A stretch of 22,426 bases of DNA from CAYSSG01 sp964433635 (GCA_964433635.1 CAYSSG010000033.1:1-22426); one strand, 5' to 3'. Counted from the stretch's first letter, positions 1 to 8,967 are shown. Made by a program: numbers and translations. The notes: a model not told the origin generated them from the letters alone.

Positions 1-66
1 GAATATAAATCAGTATCAGGCACCCTGAAAGCATCCGGTATCAAATTAAAATACAATAATAAGTAA
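1..66 (+). CDS. C-terminal end of an unidentified protein (partial)
   Basis: Reading from base 1 in the first frame gives 21 sense codons ending KLKYNNK and a TAA at 64-66. The lysine-rich end looks like a normal protein tail, and no other gene explains this edge. The piece is too short to recognise. It could also be a chance open frame, because 22 codons are easily open by accident. Confidence 0.35.
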   Translation, partial: EYKSVSGTLKASGIKLKYNNK

Positions 67-116
67 AAAGTAATGAGTGATAAGCTAAAAACAGTTTTCA
101 GTTTTCAGTTGAAGAG
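61..116 (-). repeat. Composite intergenic repeat, blocks A and B, inverted
   Basis: Read on the minus strand this has tandem CTGAAAAC words, then a TTTTTAGCTTA junction, then TCACTCATTACTTTTTACTT. The same order (A-rich AAAAAC or CTGAAAAC words, an A/TTTTCAGCTAA-like junction, then a TCATTACTCATCAC-like stretch) occurs on the plus strand near 18330-18384, 19020-19082 and 20240-20303. It is non-coding. Its function is unknown. Confidence 0.55.
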
Positions 117-706
117 CCGACTCATGTTTGCCCGAATTCTCACTTTAACAAAAAGCTATATGTCAGATACTCATGACTGACAACTATCTTATCATTGTAC
201 AGGTTGAAGTGACAAAATAATCTCATCCAGATATACTTACGGTATTGATAACAATTATTCTAACTCTTAACCTATATCTATCTACCAGATACCATGTGTG
301 TTTTTTATCAAATACCGATGACTAACCGCCTTGTTTCTATCTATATTTGTTTTCTATCACCAAAAACCAAGTATTTACCTTCTTTTAATTATCCTGATAC
401 TAATTAAACTGATTGTCATGAAAAGATGAAATATGTGCGGACGCGTTTACGATATTATGATTCTAATTACTACACTGATATCAAGTTTTTTAGAATGAAA
501 TTTATACACAAAGCTTCTCTGTAAGTCCATATATTCTTTATTGATCTGAGTTTAATAGAATAAAATGGTACCCTTTTTAATACAACAAAAAAATTCAGAA
601 AAGAGATTGATTCCAGTGTGCATTGTATAAATTTTTATTATTTTGGGGAATAATATGGATAGATCATAAACGAAGTTTGAGTATAGGAAAGGAGGAGTAG
701 ATAAAA
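67..706. other. Long intergenic region upstream of the large secreted protein
   Basis: About 640 bp of very AT-rich DNA with no convincing gene. Its first 50 bp hold an inverted copy of the composite intergenic repeat seen elsewhere in the window. A small inverted repeat TGTCAG/CTGACA lies at 161-166 and 177-182, without a T tail. A TATAAA at 626-631 follows TTGATT at 607-612, but the 13-base spacer is too short for a normal sigma-70 promoter. A transcription start for the next gene must lie here, but I cannot place it. Confidence 0.6.
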
Positions 707-3700
707 ATGATAAAAACAAAAACGATTTTTATTATGACAATTTTCTTATCTATTTTAATGTCCGTCAATTTGTCTGCAAGAGCAATAGATGGCATTGAAA
801 AACAGGCTGCTGAATATCGGTCAAATGGAGATTTAATTGAGGGCTGGAACTGGCTTAGAGATTCGGCAATTCAACAATATGCAGAATGGACTTTTCAGGA
901 AATATCTCCTGGTAATGAGGATTTAATCTTGGATTTTACTGCTCTGGCTACCGATCGGCCGGATGGAGGGAGAGGATTTGAGGCAAAATTCAAATTAATC
1001 TATGGATTTCCCGGAAGCGGCAATATGGGCGGAGTTTTCAAAACGAAAGTTGTAACACTCCCCAATGTTTCGCCACCGGGAGACCCCCTGGGTTATCAAT
1101 GCCAGGGACAGGTAAGGGTGGATAGGTCTTTTATTCCTAATGCATCTATAATACTTTTTCGGATAGAGCGGAAATCAGCCCAGGATAATCACGTTGCCTT
1201 TAAGAAAGAAAGTATCGTTTTGCAGGTAGAAGAGGAGGAAACTGAGGAAGAGGAAGAGAAACCACCTTTAGAAGAAGATCAATTACCCGAGACGGATACC
1301 TGGGAAGGCGCGATTCTCATTCAATCGGGTACTTATATTGGTGATCTTGGAGAAGAGGACAGTGAAGGTCATCGTGACAATGATGACTACTACAGTATTG
1401 CGTTAGAAAAAGGACAGCTTATTACCCTGCAGCTGACTATTCCCGGCAATGCCAGTTATAATCTTGCTTTATTAGATCCCCACCGCAACTCCCGAGGCTC
1501 TTCCACCACGCAGCTGGATACCAAGACCCTGGATTATGTAGCTGATACTACCGGCACCTGGTACATCAGGGTATCCCGTTCCTCCGGAGAAGGGGAATAC
1601 CAGCTGTCGGTTGATATCCAGAATCAGAACGATGCAGACAGCGGACAGGATGCCGGCGATTCCTATCAGGAAGCGATTCCCATCTTTACAGGTACCCTTA
1701 ACGGATTATTGAAAGCAGGCGATAATAGTGACTACTATCGTTTAGAGGTGGAAAAGGGACAGCTTATTACCCTGCAGCTGACTATTCCGGGCAATGCCAG
1801 TTATAATCTTGCTGTATTAGATCCTAACCGCAATTCCCGAGGCTCTTCCAGTACCCAGAGAGACACGAAGACTCTGGACTACGTAGCTGATTCTACCGGC
1901 ACCTGGTACATTAGAATAAATAGATCTTCAGGTGAAAGCGAGTATCAACTTTCTGTGGAAATAGAAAATCAGAATGATGCTGATTCCGGACAAGATGCCG
2001 GTGATTCCTATCGGGAGGCTATCTCCGTATCTGTCGGTACCCATACNNNNNNNNNNNNNNNNNNNNNNNNNNNNNNNNNNNNNNNNNNNNNNNNNNNNNN
2101 NNNNNNNNNNNNNNNNNNNNNNNNNNNNNNNNNNNNNNNNNNNNNNAAGATGCCGGTGATTCCTATCGGGAGGCTATCTCCGTATCTGTCGGTACCCATA
2201 CCGGTTTGTTAAAAGCAGGCGATCATGAGGATTATTATAGTACCAGTCTGGAGGAAGGGCAACAGATAAACTTACAGCTCAGGGTTCCCGGCAATGCCAG
2301 TTTTAATATCTCGTTATTAGATCCTAACCGCAACTCCCGAGGCTCTTCCACCACGCAGCTGGATACCAAGACCCTGGATTATGTAGCTGATACTACCGGC
2401 ACCTGGTACATCAGGGTATCCCGTTCTTCCGGAGAAGGAGAGTATCAGTTCTTTGTAGAAACTCCCGAGGTCTATCACGATGATAGTGGAGAGGTAGATA
2501 CAGAGACATCCTGCAGCTTCACTCTGTCCAACTACGAAATGAGTACAGGATTTTCTGGTGGACTTAATACGATATATGTTACTACCTCTTCTCCAGATTG
2601 TCAGTGGTCTGCAGAAGTAGATGTCCCCTGGATTCGTATTTTAGTTGGTAGCAGCGGTAGTGGAGCAGGGCTTAAAACTCTAGAATATATTATAGCAGGA
2701 AATGATGGACCGGAACGTATCGGTCATATCACAATAGGGGATAAAGTGCATACCGTAATTCAACCGGGTAGACCTTGTAACATAGAATTCTCCAGTTATC
2801 ATTCAACTTTTCAGTCTGCGGGGGGTACCGTGGAATTTACTATAACTCCCTCATATTCCGGTTGCCAGTGGGCTGCCGTATCTGATGTTTCCTGGATACA
2901 GATTAATTCAGGCAGCAGTGGTCCAGGAAGCCAGACTTTAATTTTTTCCGTTCAGGAAAATAACGGCACTACAGAGCGTACTGGACATATTTCAGTTGAA
3001 AACAAGATTCATGTTGTAAATCAACAACCCAAACTAATATTAAGCTTATCTGATGAAGGTAGGGCACTTATCAGTAATCTTCCTATTTTGGTAAGTGCTC
3101 AGCAAAGAGGCAATGCCGAAGTTGATACAGATGGAGATGGGATAAATCAAGAGTGGGAAGATAAAGCAATGGAGTTTATTAATCCTTATATTGAACTTGA
3201 TGAAGAAGAGGAATGGTTATCAAAAAAAACTACAGACCATGTAGCAAATTATGTGAGAATACATCCATCTGATTCTACTGGAAAGTCAACTATTAGCTAT
3301 CATTCGGGAAATTTACCACAATATATTATTTTCCGTTATGTGGTTACCTGGAGTGAAGATTATGGTCGATTTGGTATTAAGGCTCACAAGGGAGACCATG
3401 AGCGTATTTTTATGGCTTGGAAAGTAATCAATGAAAAAACTTTAAGATTGGAATGGGTATTTACATCTTCACATGAGGATCCTTGTGCTCATCATGGGGT
3501 TTGGAATGCCTGGCACAGGGTATGTAATAAAGGTGATGTTGCCTTAACCACAACACAAAAATCACATTCTGAAGTAATGTGCAGTAACTTGCAGTTTTAT
3601 AATAACAGGTTACTGGTATATGCATCGGAAGATAAGCATGCCATCTATCCATCTTGTGATTTGTGTGAAGATGTTAGTGTATGGATGGGTTTAGCTGGTG

Positions 3701-4260
3701 AAGACTGCGGTGGGGGAGGAACTTTCAGATTTGATTGCTATAATGTTGGAGAACCTCCTGAATTGATAGATCCCAATATCTATGATTTAAGCTTGGATGA
3801 AGGAAAATTAGGGAAAGAATTGCCCGAAATTGATTTTACAGGATTTGCTGATAAGCTCTTAAGCCGTTATAGAATACAAATGAAGACGGGCAATGAAGAC
3901 TTGTCAGGAACTGATGCCAAGATTAGCATTAAACTTTCTGGAAGCAAAGGAACTTCTTCCTGGTATGATGTTTATTCTAAACCAAGCCCTCCTCATGATA
4001 TTGCAATTAAACATTTAGGGATCTTCGAGACAGGAGATACAGATAATATTTATGTAAATTCATCCGATCTGGGCGAGATTAATAAAATTCAAATTAAACA
4101 TGATAATACAGGTCCAGGTCCGGGATGGCGTATTAGTGAAATTTTGGTAGAAGATTTAGAGACTCATTCTTCCTGGCATGCTCGACCAAATACCTGGCTG
4201 GAGAAATTTCTCTGGCAGGATGATACAAATAAAACTTTTAATTTAAGTTTAATCCAATAG
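707..4260 (+). CDS. Large secreted multi-domain protein: PPC repeats, BACON domains, PLAT/LH2 domain (interrupted by a gap)
   Basis: Extracellular, probably a binding or adhesion protein; no catalytic domain is recognised. An AAAGGAGGAG site at 688-697 sits about 10 bases before ATG 707. Numbering the protein after merging the duplicated 55 bp around the N run gives 1132 residues. They comprise a Sec signal peptide (1-27), an unknown beta-rich domain (about 30-173), an acidic Glu-rich linker (174-195), three PPC-type beta-sandwich repeats (about 198-535, unit 115 residues), two BACON domains (about 551-636 and 638-722, each with a Cys, WI.I and R.GHI pattern), a DTDGDG calcium-loop-like motif (755-760), a Cys/His-containing region resembling VPS62-type domains (about 770-965) and a PLAT/LH2 domain (about 1002-1100). 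As printed, the frame shifts across the gap and two shorter frames appear, 707 to the gap and the gap to 4260. The 34-bp spacing to the next gene suggests an operon. The domain calls for PPC, BACON and PLAT are fairly secure; VPS62-like is tentative. Confidence 0.85.
1992..2046 (+). repeat. 55-bp sequence duplicated across the assembly gap (left copy)
   Basis: The 55 bases ending at the left gap edge are identical to the 55 bases starting at the right gap edge (2147-2201). An overlap running exactly to both contig ends is what unmerged de Bruijn graph contigs leave behind, so this is more likely an assembly artefact than a genomic repeat. Confidence 0.85.
2047..2146. other. 100-N assembly gap, probably of zero real length
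   Basis: Exactly 100 N. Deleting the gap plus one 55-bp copy (155 bp) joins the left reading frame to the right one and makes repeat unit three fall on the 345-bp lattice. A whole number of missing 345-bp units would also keep the frame and cannot be excluded. Confidence 0.9.
2147..2201 (+). repeat. 55-bp sequence duplicated across the assembly gap (right copy)
   Basis: Identical to 1992-2046. It begins at the first base after the N run and encodes the same DAGDSYREA.. peptide, but in the frame used by the downstream half of the gene. Confidence 0.85.
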
Positions 4261-4294
4261 CAATCCCAATACCAAAAGGAGGAGCAGAGAAGAC

Positions 4295-4843
4295 ATGAAA
4301 AAGATCATTTTCCTTTATTTACTAGCCTTATTGTTTTTCTGGATTATTTTACCAGCTTCTGCTCAACAAGCTGAAGACGTTCTAACACAAGCGGTACCGG
4401 AAGGATATGTCTTCTATCAGTATCAGTATGCCTATCTGGATATTTCCCTGGTTTATCCGGAAAAGTGGATTAATTATTCTTCCCAGGAAAGAGGAATCTT
4501 GATCGATACGCCGGATTCCAGGGGTTCGATAATGATTCTGGGTACGCCTCTGTTCGGGGAAGAAACTACCCTGGAAAAGCTGTGGGAAGAGAACATGGAA
4601 AACCTGAAATCAGTCGGTGCAGTCTTTCAGGAATCGGTTCCCGATACCCTATCCGGTCATCCGGCAGTCAAAGCGCTGCATACTATTAAAATTGGTAATG
4701 AAATCCATCAATATATTCGCTATAGTGCTGTTATTGGAGACCTGTTTTATACGTTCAGCTTTCATGCCCCGGTAGCGGATTTTGAAAAATACCTTGAAGA
4801 AGCACTTGCTGTTGTTCATTCTGTAACAATAAAGATTAATTAA
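4295..4843 (+). CDS. Secreted PsbP/DcrB-like protein of unknown function
   Basis: 182 residues. A Sec signal peptide (about 1-24, hydrophobic core then PASAQQ) is followed by a single alpha/beta domain. The order is a YPEKW motif near residue 50, a strand IMILGT, a helix ETTLEKLWEENM, a GHPAVKA turn, and a late helix with VHSVTI near the end. This arrangement is typical of PsbP/DcrB or DUF1795-type domains, which are often extracytoplasmic. The AAAAGGAGG site at 4275-4283 is well placed. The gene starts 34 bp after the large secreted protein, so the two are probably co-transcribed and may act together outside the cell. The specific role is unknown; the family call is moderate. Confidence 0.75.
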   Translation: MKKIIFLYLLALLFFWIILPASAQQAEDVLTQAVPEGYVFYQYQYAYLDISLVYPEKWINYSSQERGILIDTPDSRGSIMILGTPLFGEETTLEKLWEENMENLKSVGAVFQESVPDTLSGHPAVKALHTIKIGNEIHQYIRYSAVIGDLFYTFSFHAPVADFEKYLEEALAVVHSVTIKIN

Positions 4844-4862
4844 CCCATAATGAATCATTTGA

Positions 4863-4896
4863 GTCAATGAAAAATTTTTATAGGGTTGACTTTTTT
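4863..4896 (+). terminator. Weak candidate terminator
   Basis: GTCAA (4863-4867) pairs with TTGAC (4886-4890), with an AAAAATTTTT stretch inside the loop, followed directly by six T at 4891-4896. The 5-bp stem is poor. The TTGACT at 4886-4891 could instead be a -35 element for the lipoprotein gene, though no good -10 follows. Confidence 0.25.
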
Positions 4897-4939
4897 GTAT
4901 TATTAAGTTACTAATAAAAAAAAGGAGAACATGCTCATT

Positions 4940-5410
4940 ATGAAAAAAGAACGTAAGTATCTTATGTTGTCTTTGGTGTTTTTTGCTTTAATGATCATTT
5001 TAACCGGTTGTAGTAGCAGTTTGCCAGAAACAAAAATATCCAAGCTAGCTATCAGTTTTACCCCAAATCCGGTAACTGTTGATGCTGTTAGCGCCTATGA
5101 ACAATATGATTATACCTGGCGTTTTGCAATGAAGATAACCGAGACCGGGGGTGTTGGAATAACAGTAACGGAGATAGAATATAATTATTATAATGAAAAT
5201 GGCCAGTCTTTAGGTTCAGCAGTTGAAAATGCACAAGATATTATCAATTCATTTGGGACAAATTATATATCCGGGAATTCATTTATTGAAGAAAATAAAC
5301 TCCAATGGGCTACCCAAAAAATAAAGCACTACGCTATGGTTAAAGTTGTTGGAATTGATAATAATGGTAATTCCGTAGAAGCAACGAAAAGAATTGATTT
5401 TATTATTTAA
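4940..5410 (+). CDS. Small predicted lipoprotein, function unknown
   Basis: 156 residues from ATG 4940. The N-terminus is a classical lipoprotein signal: MKKERK, a hydrophobic stretch, then a lipobox LTGC followed by SSS, so the mature protein should be lipid-anchored at the Cys. The remainder (about 130 residues) is beta-rich, with TPNPVTVDA and YNYYNENG segments. It may be an immunoglobulin-like fold, but I recognise no family. Start choice is uncertain: AAAGGAG at 4921-4927 is only 3 bases from an upstream in-frame ATG at 4931 and 12 from ATG 4940. I prefer 4940 because it begins the signal peptide cleanly. Confidence 0.7.
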   Translation: MKKERKYLMLSLVFFALMIILTGCSSSLPETKISKLAISFTPNPVTVDAVSAYEQYDYTWRFAMKITETGGVGITVTEIEYNYYNENGQSLGSAVENAQDIINSFGTNYISGNSFIEENKLQWATQKIKHYAMVKVVGIDNNGNSVEATKRIDFII

Positions 5411-5421
5411 TATCTAATTAC

Positions 5422-5460
5422 GGGGTCTATCTAATTACTACTAATTATAGACCCCATTTC
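5422..5460 (+). terminator. Rho-independent terminator of the lipoprotein gene
   Basis: GGGGTCTAT (5422-5430) pairs perfectly with ATAGACCCC (5447-5455). An inner stem AATTA/TAATT (5433-5437, 5442-5446) extends it past a two-base bulge to a four-base loop. The 3' side is only moderately T-rich (ATTTCCTTTG). It lies 12 bases after the stop codon. Confidence 0.6.
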
Positions 5461-5544
5461 CTTTGTTGCATATTGTTTTGTCAAAAAACAAAAAACTAAG
5501 AACTGAAAACCCTCTTGCTAACAATTATTCTATACCTATGTTTC

Positions 5545-5573
5545 TTGACAGGCATAAAAATCTATGATATTTT
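5545..5573 (+). promoter_or_regulatory. Promoter of the vapBC pair
   Basis: A consensus -35 TTGACA (5545-5550), a 17-base spacer and a -10 TATTTT (5568-5573, four of six consensus bases). It is about 20 bases upstream of the antitoxin start codon and overlaps the inverted repeat described separately. Confidence 0.6.
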
Positions 5574-5577
5574 ATGC
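5552..5577. promoter_or_regulatory. Inverted-repeat operator overlapping the vapBC promoter
   Basis: GCATAAAA (5552-5559) and TTTTATGC (5570-5577) are perfect 8-bp inverted arms with a 10-base centre, covering the spacer and -10 box. VapB antitoxins with ribbon-helix-helix-type domains usually bind such palindromes and repress their own operon. A second small palindrome, TATGCATA (5573-5580), overlaps the right arm. Confidence 0.6.
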
Positions 5578-5593
5578 ATAGAGGTGATGTATA

Positions 5594-5806
5594 ATGAGAA
5601 CAACAGTAGACATAGATAAAGAAGTTTTAGAAGAAGCATTAAAAATATCAAAACTTCGTACAAAAAAAGAACTTATTAATCTATCTTTAAAAGAATATAT
5701 CAGGAAAATCAGGATAAAAAATCTGAAAAACCGTTTAGGGAATTATGATTTAACGATTGATTTGAAGGATCTTGAAAAGGGCAGAGAAGATGAACAAGCA
5801 AAATAA
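5594..5806 (+). CDS. vapB: VapB-type antitoxin
   Basis: 70 residues. The N-terminal MRTTVDIDKEVLEEA strand-helix start and a KKELINLSLKEYI helix are typical of ribbon-helix-helix-like VapB antitoxins (DUF2191-like) that bind DNA as dimers. The C-terminal part (NYDLTIDLKDLEKGREDE) is the expected toxin-neutralising tail. GAGGTG at 5581-5586 precedes ATG 5594. It overlaps the downstream toxin gene by 17 bp, the usual translational coupling. It is expected to repress its own promoter through the palindrome just upstream. Confidence 0.85.
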   Translation: MRTTVDIDKEVLEEALKISKLRTKKELINLSLKEYIRKIRIKNLKNRLGNYDLTIDLKDLEKGREDEQAK

Positions 5807-6212
5807 TCTGATTCTCATCGATTCCTCCCTGTGGATTTTAGCCTTAAAACGTAATTGCCCAGCAACTATAAAAGAAATATTAGGAGATTTGTTGGAGAAA
5901 GATCTTGTTGCAACTTGTGGATTGATAATGGTGGAAATTTTTCAAGGAACTAAAAATAAGAAAGAATATAAAGAGATCTCCGAAGAAATGCATGCGCTTC
6001 ATTACCTTGAAGCCAAAAAAGAAACCTGGAACATTGGGGCACAATTAGCTTATAATTTAAGGAGGAAAGGTATTACTATACCCACGATTGATCTTTGTAT
6101 TGCTGCTCTAGCGATAGATTATGATTTAGCTCTCTTTCATGCAGATCATCATTATGAAATGATTGCGGAAAACAGCTCTTTGAAGAGCAAACAGATTAGT
6201 CATGGGATATAG
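5790..6212 (+). CDS. vapC: VapC-type PIN-domain ribonuclease toxin
   Basis: 140 residues from ATG 5790. The PIN acidic residues are visible: D11 in LIDSSLW, E49 in MVEIFQG, D101 in IDLCIAA and D119 in HADHHYE. These bind the Mg/Mn used for endoribonuclease cleavage, usually of tRNA or rRNA. The last motif reads HADHHYE rather than the more common TxDxDF, but keeps the aspartate. Length is normal for VapC. A TTG at 5772 is in frame, but the ATG overlapping the antitoxin stop is the better start. All catalytic positions are present, so the toxin looks intact. Confidence 0.85.
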   Translation: MNKQNNLILIDSSLWILALKRNCPATIKEILGDLLEKDLVATCGLIMVEIFQGTKNKKEYKEISEEMHALHYLEAKKETWNIGAQLAYNLRRKGITIPTIDLCIAALAIDYDLALFHADHHYEMIAENSSLKSKQISHGI

Positions 6213-6342
6213 AAACGTAACTAGTATCTGGTATATAGTTCCAGATCAATTTCATCCAACTATGCAGTAATTCTTAATCTTAAGACTGAAAACTGACAGC
6301 TGAAAACCGAAAACCGTATTTTCCGGCAATTCAGCCCAAAAA
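6213..6342. other. Convergent intergenic region with A-type repeat words and a small hairpin
   Basis: It lies between the ends of vapC and the DUF3160 gene. ATCTGG (6226-6231) and CCAGAT (6241-6246) could form a 6-bp hairpin with no T tail. At about 6283-6317, tandem CTGAAAAC, CTGAAAAC, CGAAAAC words form a copy of repeat block A. No clear bidirectional terminator is seen. Confidence 0.5.
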
Positions 6343-8934
6343 TCAGTCTGAAAAATTTTCAATCCATTCCGGCTCATCTGGCGGATTACTTTCCAGTATT
6401 TCTCTCCAGGCTTCATCAGTAAGCCTCTTATCCATAGGCTGCTTGAATTCGTAATAACTGAAAACCGGTCCAATTCCCAATACCATTTGTCCCTGGGGAA
6501 GCTGATAGGCAATCACGGCAGTTTTGATAAAACCGGTCCCTTCTTCAAGGACCTTTCTGGTATTTCCGTCAGTATGAACATCGGCAATCATCACCGTTTT
6601 GAATGCATCCGGGTTTACATCGCCTCCGGATATGGCTCCGATTAAGCTTGCCGATATTCCGCCGAAATTTTCAATAAAGTTATAGTCCGCCTCTTCCAAT
6701 GGCTTATTTGCCAATTCCTTTTGGGAAATGCTCAGCAGTCTTTCCAGGATTTCGGCAAATCTGCTCAGGCCTGCCTCAATCTTCAGATCTTCCAATTCCT
6801 GAGAGGGAATCAGTTGCTTAAAACCTTTCAGGGTCATATTGGTTAAATTCAGCAACCTGCTGTAAAACACAGGGATCGGTTCTACATAACCTACTACCGG
6901 AGGTCGGAATATGCCGCCTTTTTCAGCCATCGTGTAGCTCTGCTTGACATATAAGATCGTATCATGCCTTAATTGAGCCCAGGAGGCTAAAGTGGTATTG
7001 AGCTCTTTATCCTGCCAGGCATCCGTCTGCATAAAGGCAGGATAACCTTTTCCAAACTCACCGTGCAAAGATTTCAGGACATAAAGCCAATTCAGGTAAA
7101 GATTTTTAAACCAGTCTTCCTGTCTGAAAGAATCAATATTATCTTTTAATTCGAAGAACTTTTTTTCATAATCAGTATACTGTGTATCTCCGGAATATTC
7201 CAGAATTTCCCAGGCCCTCTCCGAACCCAACAAAGCCATAATATCCAACCCTCGAGGGAATCCCCGGACTTCCCTGGTTGCCGGAGGAGGACAGGCTGCC
7301 ACATCTGTCTTTACCCAGGTAAAGGGCCGGCTATCCCTGGATTCTTCATACTCATCATTCCAGCTGAAAGTAAAAGGCTTTTCCTCAGTGGGTAATGGCA
7401 GTCTTGGACCATCAAACTCTCCGCTGTAAGGTGAGACGATTTCAGAGAACATCCAGGAATCCAGGGTAAACCTTTGTCCCATCATTCTAAAACCTTTTGT
7501 TTGTTTAAGTAATTCCCTGGCTTGTATTTTTAAGTCTTGAATTTCTTTTTCAATAAGAGGAGGGCAGGGCATCAGCAATTCACAGGCACCCAATCCACTG
7601 TAAATCTTAGGATTATAGGGATAATTTCCAATCACTTCTCTTAGTTGGTTATATTTATTAGCTAATCTATTTGAATTTATTGTGCCACTTTCTTCCGAAA
7701 ATACTTGCTGCAGCACTTCGCCGTATTCATATGGTCCTAAGTCATCAGAAAATCCGACCATAAAAGAGGTAATGGCATAAATCCGGTTCCATCTGCCCTG
7801 CAGATTTTCACTGCTCATAAATTTCTCTGTCAGTAAAAATGCCTGTAGAGTTTGGATACGGGCATCATATTCGGAAATAATTCCTCCCATACCGCCACTA
7901 CAGAGAGATTCTCCCTGTGCCAGGGAAGGAGAACCCTGGATCAGGGCAGTCATCCTGCCGTACCACATGAGCGCTTGAAAATAATTTTTCAGTTTCTCTG
8001 ATTTGGTATAATGTCCCCGTGGAACATACTGGGAGTAATCTTCCTGGTAAATGAAAAGTGGAGAATATTCCCATCCCTGATGTGCTTCTATCAGTTCTAT
8101 CTCTGAAAGAACTGTATCCCGGACAGTTTCCGGAATGGCGAACCGGTAATGGTCATATTCCGACTCACTGAAATACTGGTAACTGGCTTGTTCGCCGTAG
8201 ACATTTTTGACTCCGGCTATCATCATTTCACAGTACTCCGGGTCCATTTCCGGAAAACAGTATTCTTCTTTCATGATTTCATCGTTGATAACCTGGTTCT
8301 TCTTCGGTTTTAACAGTTCCAGGGCCACGGATAGATAAGCCATATTTCTTCTGGCTGCCTCTTTGAGCTCACCTTCAGATTGTTCAAACACTTGCTGTGA
8401 GACATCAAATAATTCCTGGCTGATAGCCCAGATATCCTGATAGAAAAGATCTCTTTCCAATCGCATCAGGGTAGTATCAAAGAAGATATGATAGTAGTGC
8501 AGCAGGGAATCGGTGGTAATGAAAATCGGTATATCAATATTCTTTAATACCTCATAATAAGCCACAAAATCATCCCTGGGATTTGCTGCCTCAGGAGAAG
8601 ATGGAAGATAATAGACCTCCTGTTCGGCAATATCAAGGGGAGTAGGGATAACTGCAAAGGCATTTTTCTGCAATAATTCAAGTGCATCAGGCCCCAGGGG
8701 CATCTTTTCATAAAAGTCCTGATAATTCGTCAGATCAGAAACAGCCAGGGGAAGGGAGTGTTCCGGGATACTGGGAAACACCTCCAATTCTTCGGCCAGG
8801 AAGTCCCTTGGATTGACCAGTTGCTTGGAGACGGCAGTCTGACCTGAGGCATGATTTCCCACTGAAATGATCAGTAAAGCTGTCAGGATCAACAAAAAAT
8901 GCTTACGCAAAATTGATTTTACTTTTATTTTCAT
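6343..8934 (-). CDS. Secreted DUF3160-family protein
   Basis: 863 residues from the ATG whose A is at 8934. A farther upstream in-frame ATG (8955) lies inside the AAAAGGAGGAGT ribosome binding sequence, so the downstream start is the real one. A positively charged N-terminus and hydrophobic stretch ending in HASGQ form a signal peptide. The body shows the DUF3160 hallmark TDSLLHYYHIFFD near residue 150 and long helical segments rich in W and Y; the C-terminus ends WIENFSD. DUF3160 proteins are secreted proteins of unknown function. The gene starts 33 bp after the Memo/CapA gene stops, so they are probably co-transcribed. The family call is good; the function is unknown. Confidence 0.8.
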   Translation of the reverse strand: MKIKVKSILRKHFLLILTALLIISVGNHASGQTAVSKQLVNPRDFLAEELEVFPSIPEHSLPLAVSDLTNYQDFYEKMPLGPDALELLQKNAFAVIPTPLDIAEQEVYYLPSSPEAANPRDDFVAYYEVLKNIDIPIFITTDSLLHYYHIFFDTTLMRLERDLFYQDIWAISQELFDVSQQVFEQSEGELKEAARRNMAYLSVALELLKPKKNQVINDEIMKEEYCFPEMDPEYCEMMIAGVKNVYGEQASYQYFSESEYDHYRFAIPETVRDTVLSEIELIEAHQGWEYSPLFIYQEDYSQYVPRGHYTKSEKLKNYFQALMWYGRMTALIQGSPSLAQGESLCSGGMGGIISEYDARIQTLQAFLLTEKFMSSENLQGRWNRIYAITSFMVGFSDDLGPYEYGEVLQQVFSEESGTINSNRLANKYNQLREVIGNYPYNPKIYSGLGACELLMPCPPLIEKEIQDLKIQARELLKQTKGFRMMGQRFTLDSWMFSEIVSPYSGEFDGPRLPLPTEEKPFTFSWNDEYEESRDSRPFTWVKTDVAACPPPATREVRGFPRGLDIMALLGSERAWEILEYSGDTQYTDYEKKFFELKDNIDSFRQEDWFKNLYLNWLYVLKSLHGEFGKGYPAFMQTDAWQDKELNTTLASWAQLRHDTILYVKQSYTMAEKGGIFRPPVVGYVEPIPVFYSRLLNLTNMTLKGFKQLIPSQELEDLKIEAGLSRFAEILERLLSISQKELANKPLEEADYNFIENFGGISASLIGAISGGDVNPDAFKTVMIADVHTDGNTRKVLEEGTGFIKTAVIAYQLPQGQMVLGIGPVFSYYEFKQPMDKRLTDEAWREILESNPPDEPEWIENFSD

Positions 8935-8967
8935 TTTTTTACTCCTCCTTTTCATCTGCCTGTTCCA

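Larger units (their letters stand above)
1301..2461 (+). repeat. Tandem 345-bp PPC-domain repeats (three units)
   Basis: Equivalent points in units one and two, for example GGACAGCTTATTACC at 1412 and 1757, are 345 bp (115 codons) apart. Unit three matches unit one almost base for base from CAACTCCCGAGGCTC (1486 versus 2331) through the following 115 bp. The spacing 845 minus the 155 bp of gap and duplicate equals 690, exactly two periods. The near identity at DNA level points to recent duplication or gene conversion. An assembler could have lost whole extra units here. Confidence 0.85.

Noticed and set aside
607..631. Promoter TTGATT ... TATAAA before the large secreted gene
   Set aside because: The spacer is only 13 bases, outside the workable range, and no alternative -35 fits.
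2206..4260. Separate 684-residue gene starting at TTG 2206
   Set aside because: It begins in the middle of a PPC repeat with no ribosome binding site. Merging the duplicated 55 bp makes it the continuation of the gene starting at 707.
5772..5789. TTG start of the VapC toxin
   Set aside because: ATG 5790 gives the usual short overlap with vapB and begins just before the first PIN strand. TTG has no better binding site.
8935..8955. Upstream ATG (8955) of the DUF3160 gene
   Set aside because: Its first codons are the AAAAGGAGGAG ribosome binding sequence for the next in-frame ATG at 8934, which begins a clean signal peptide.
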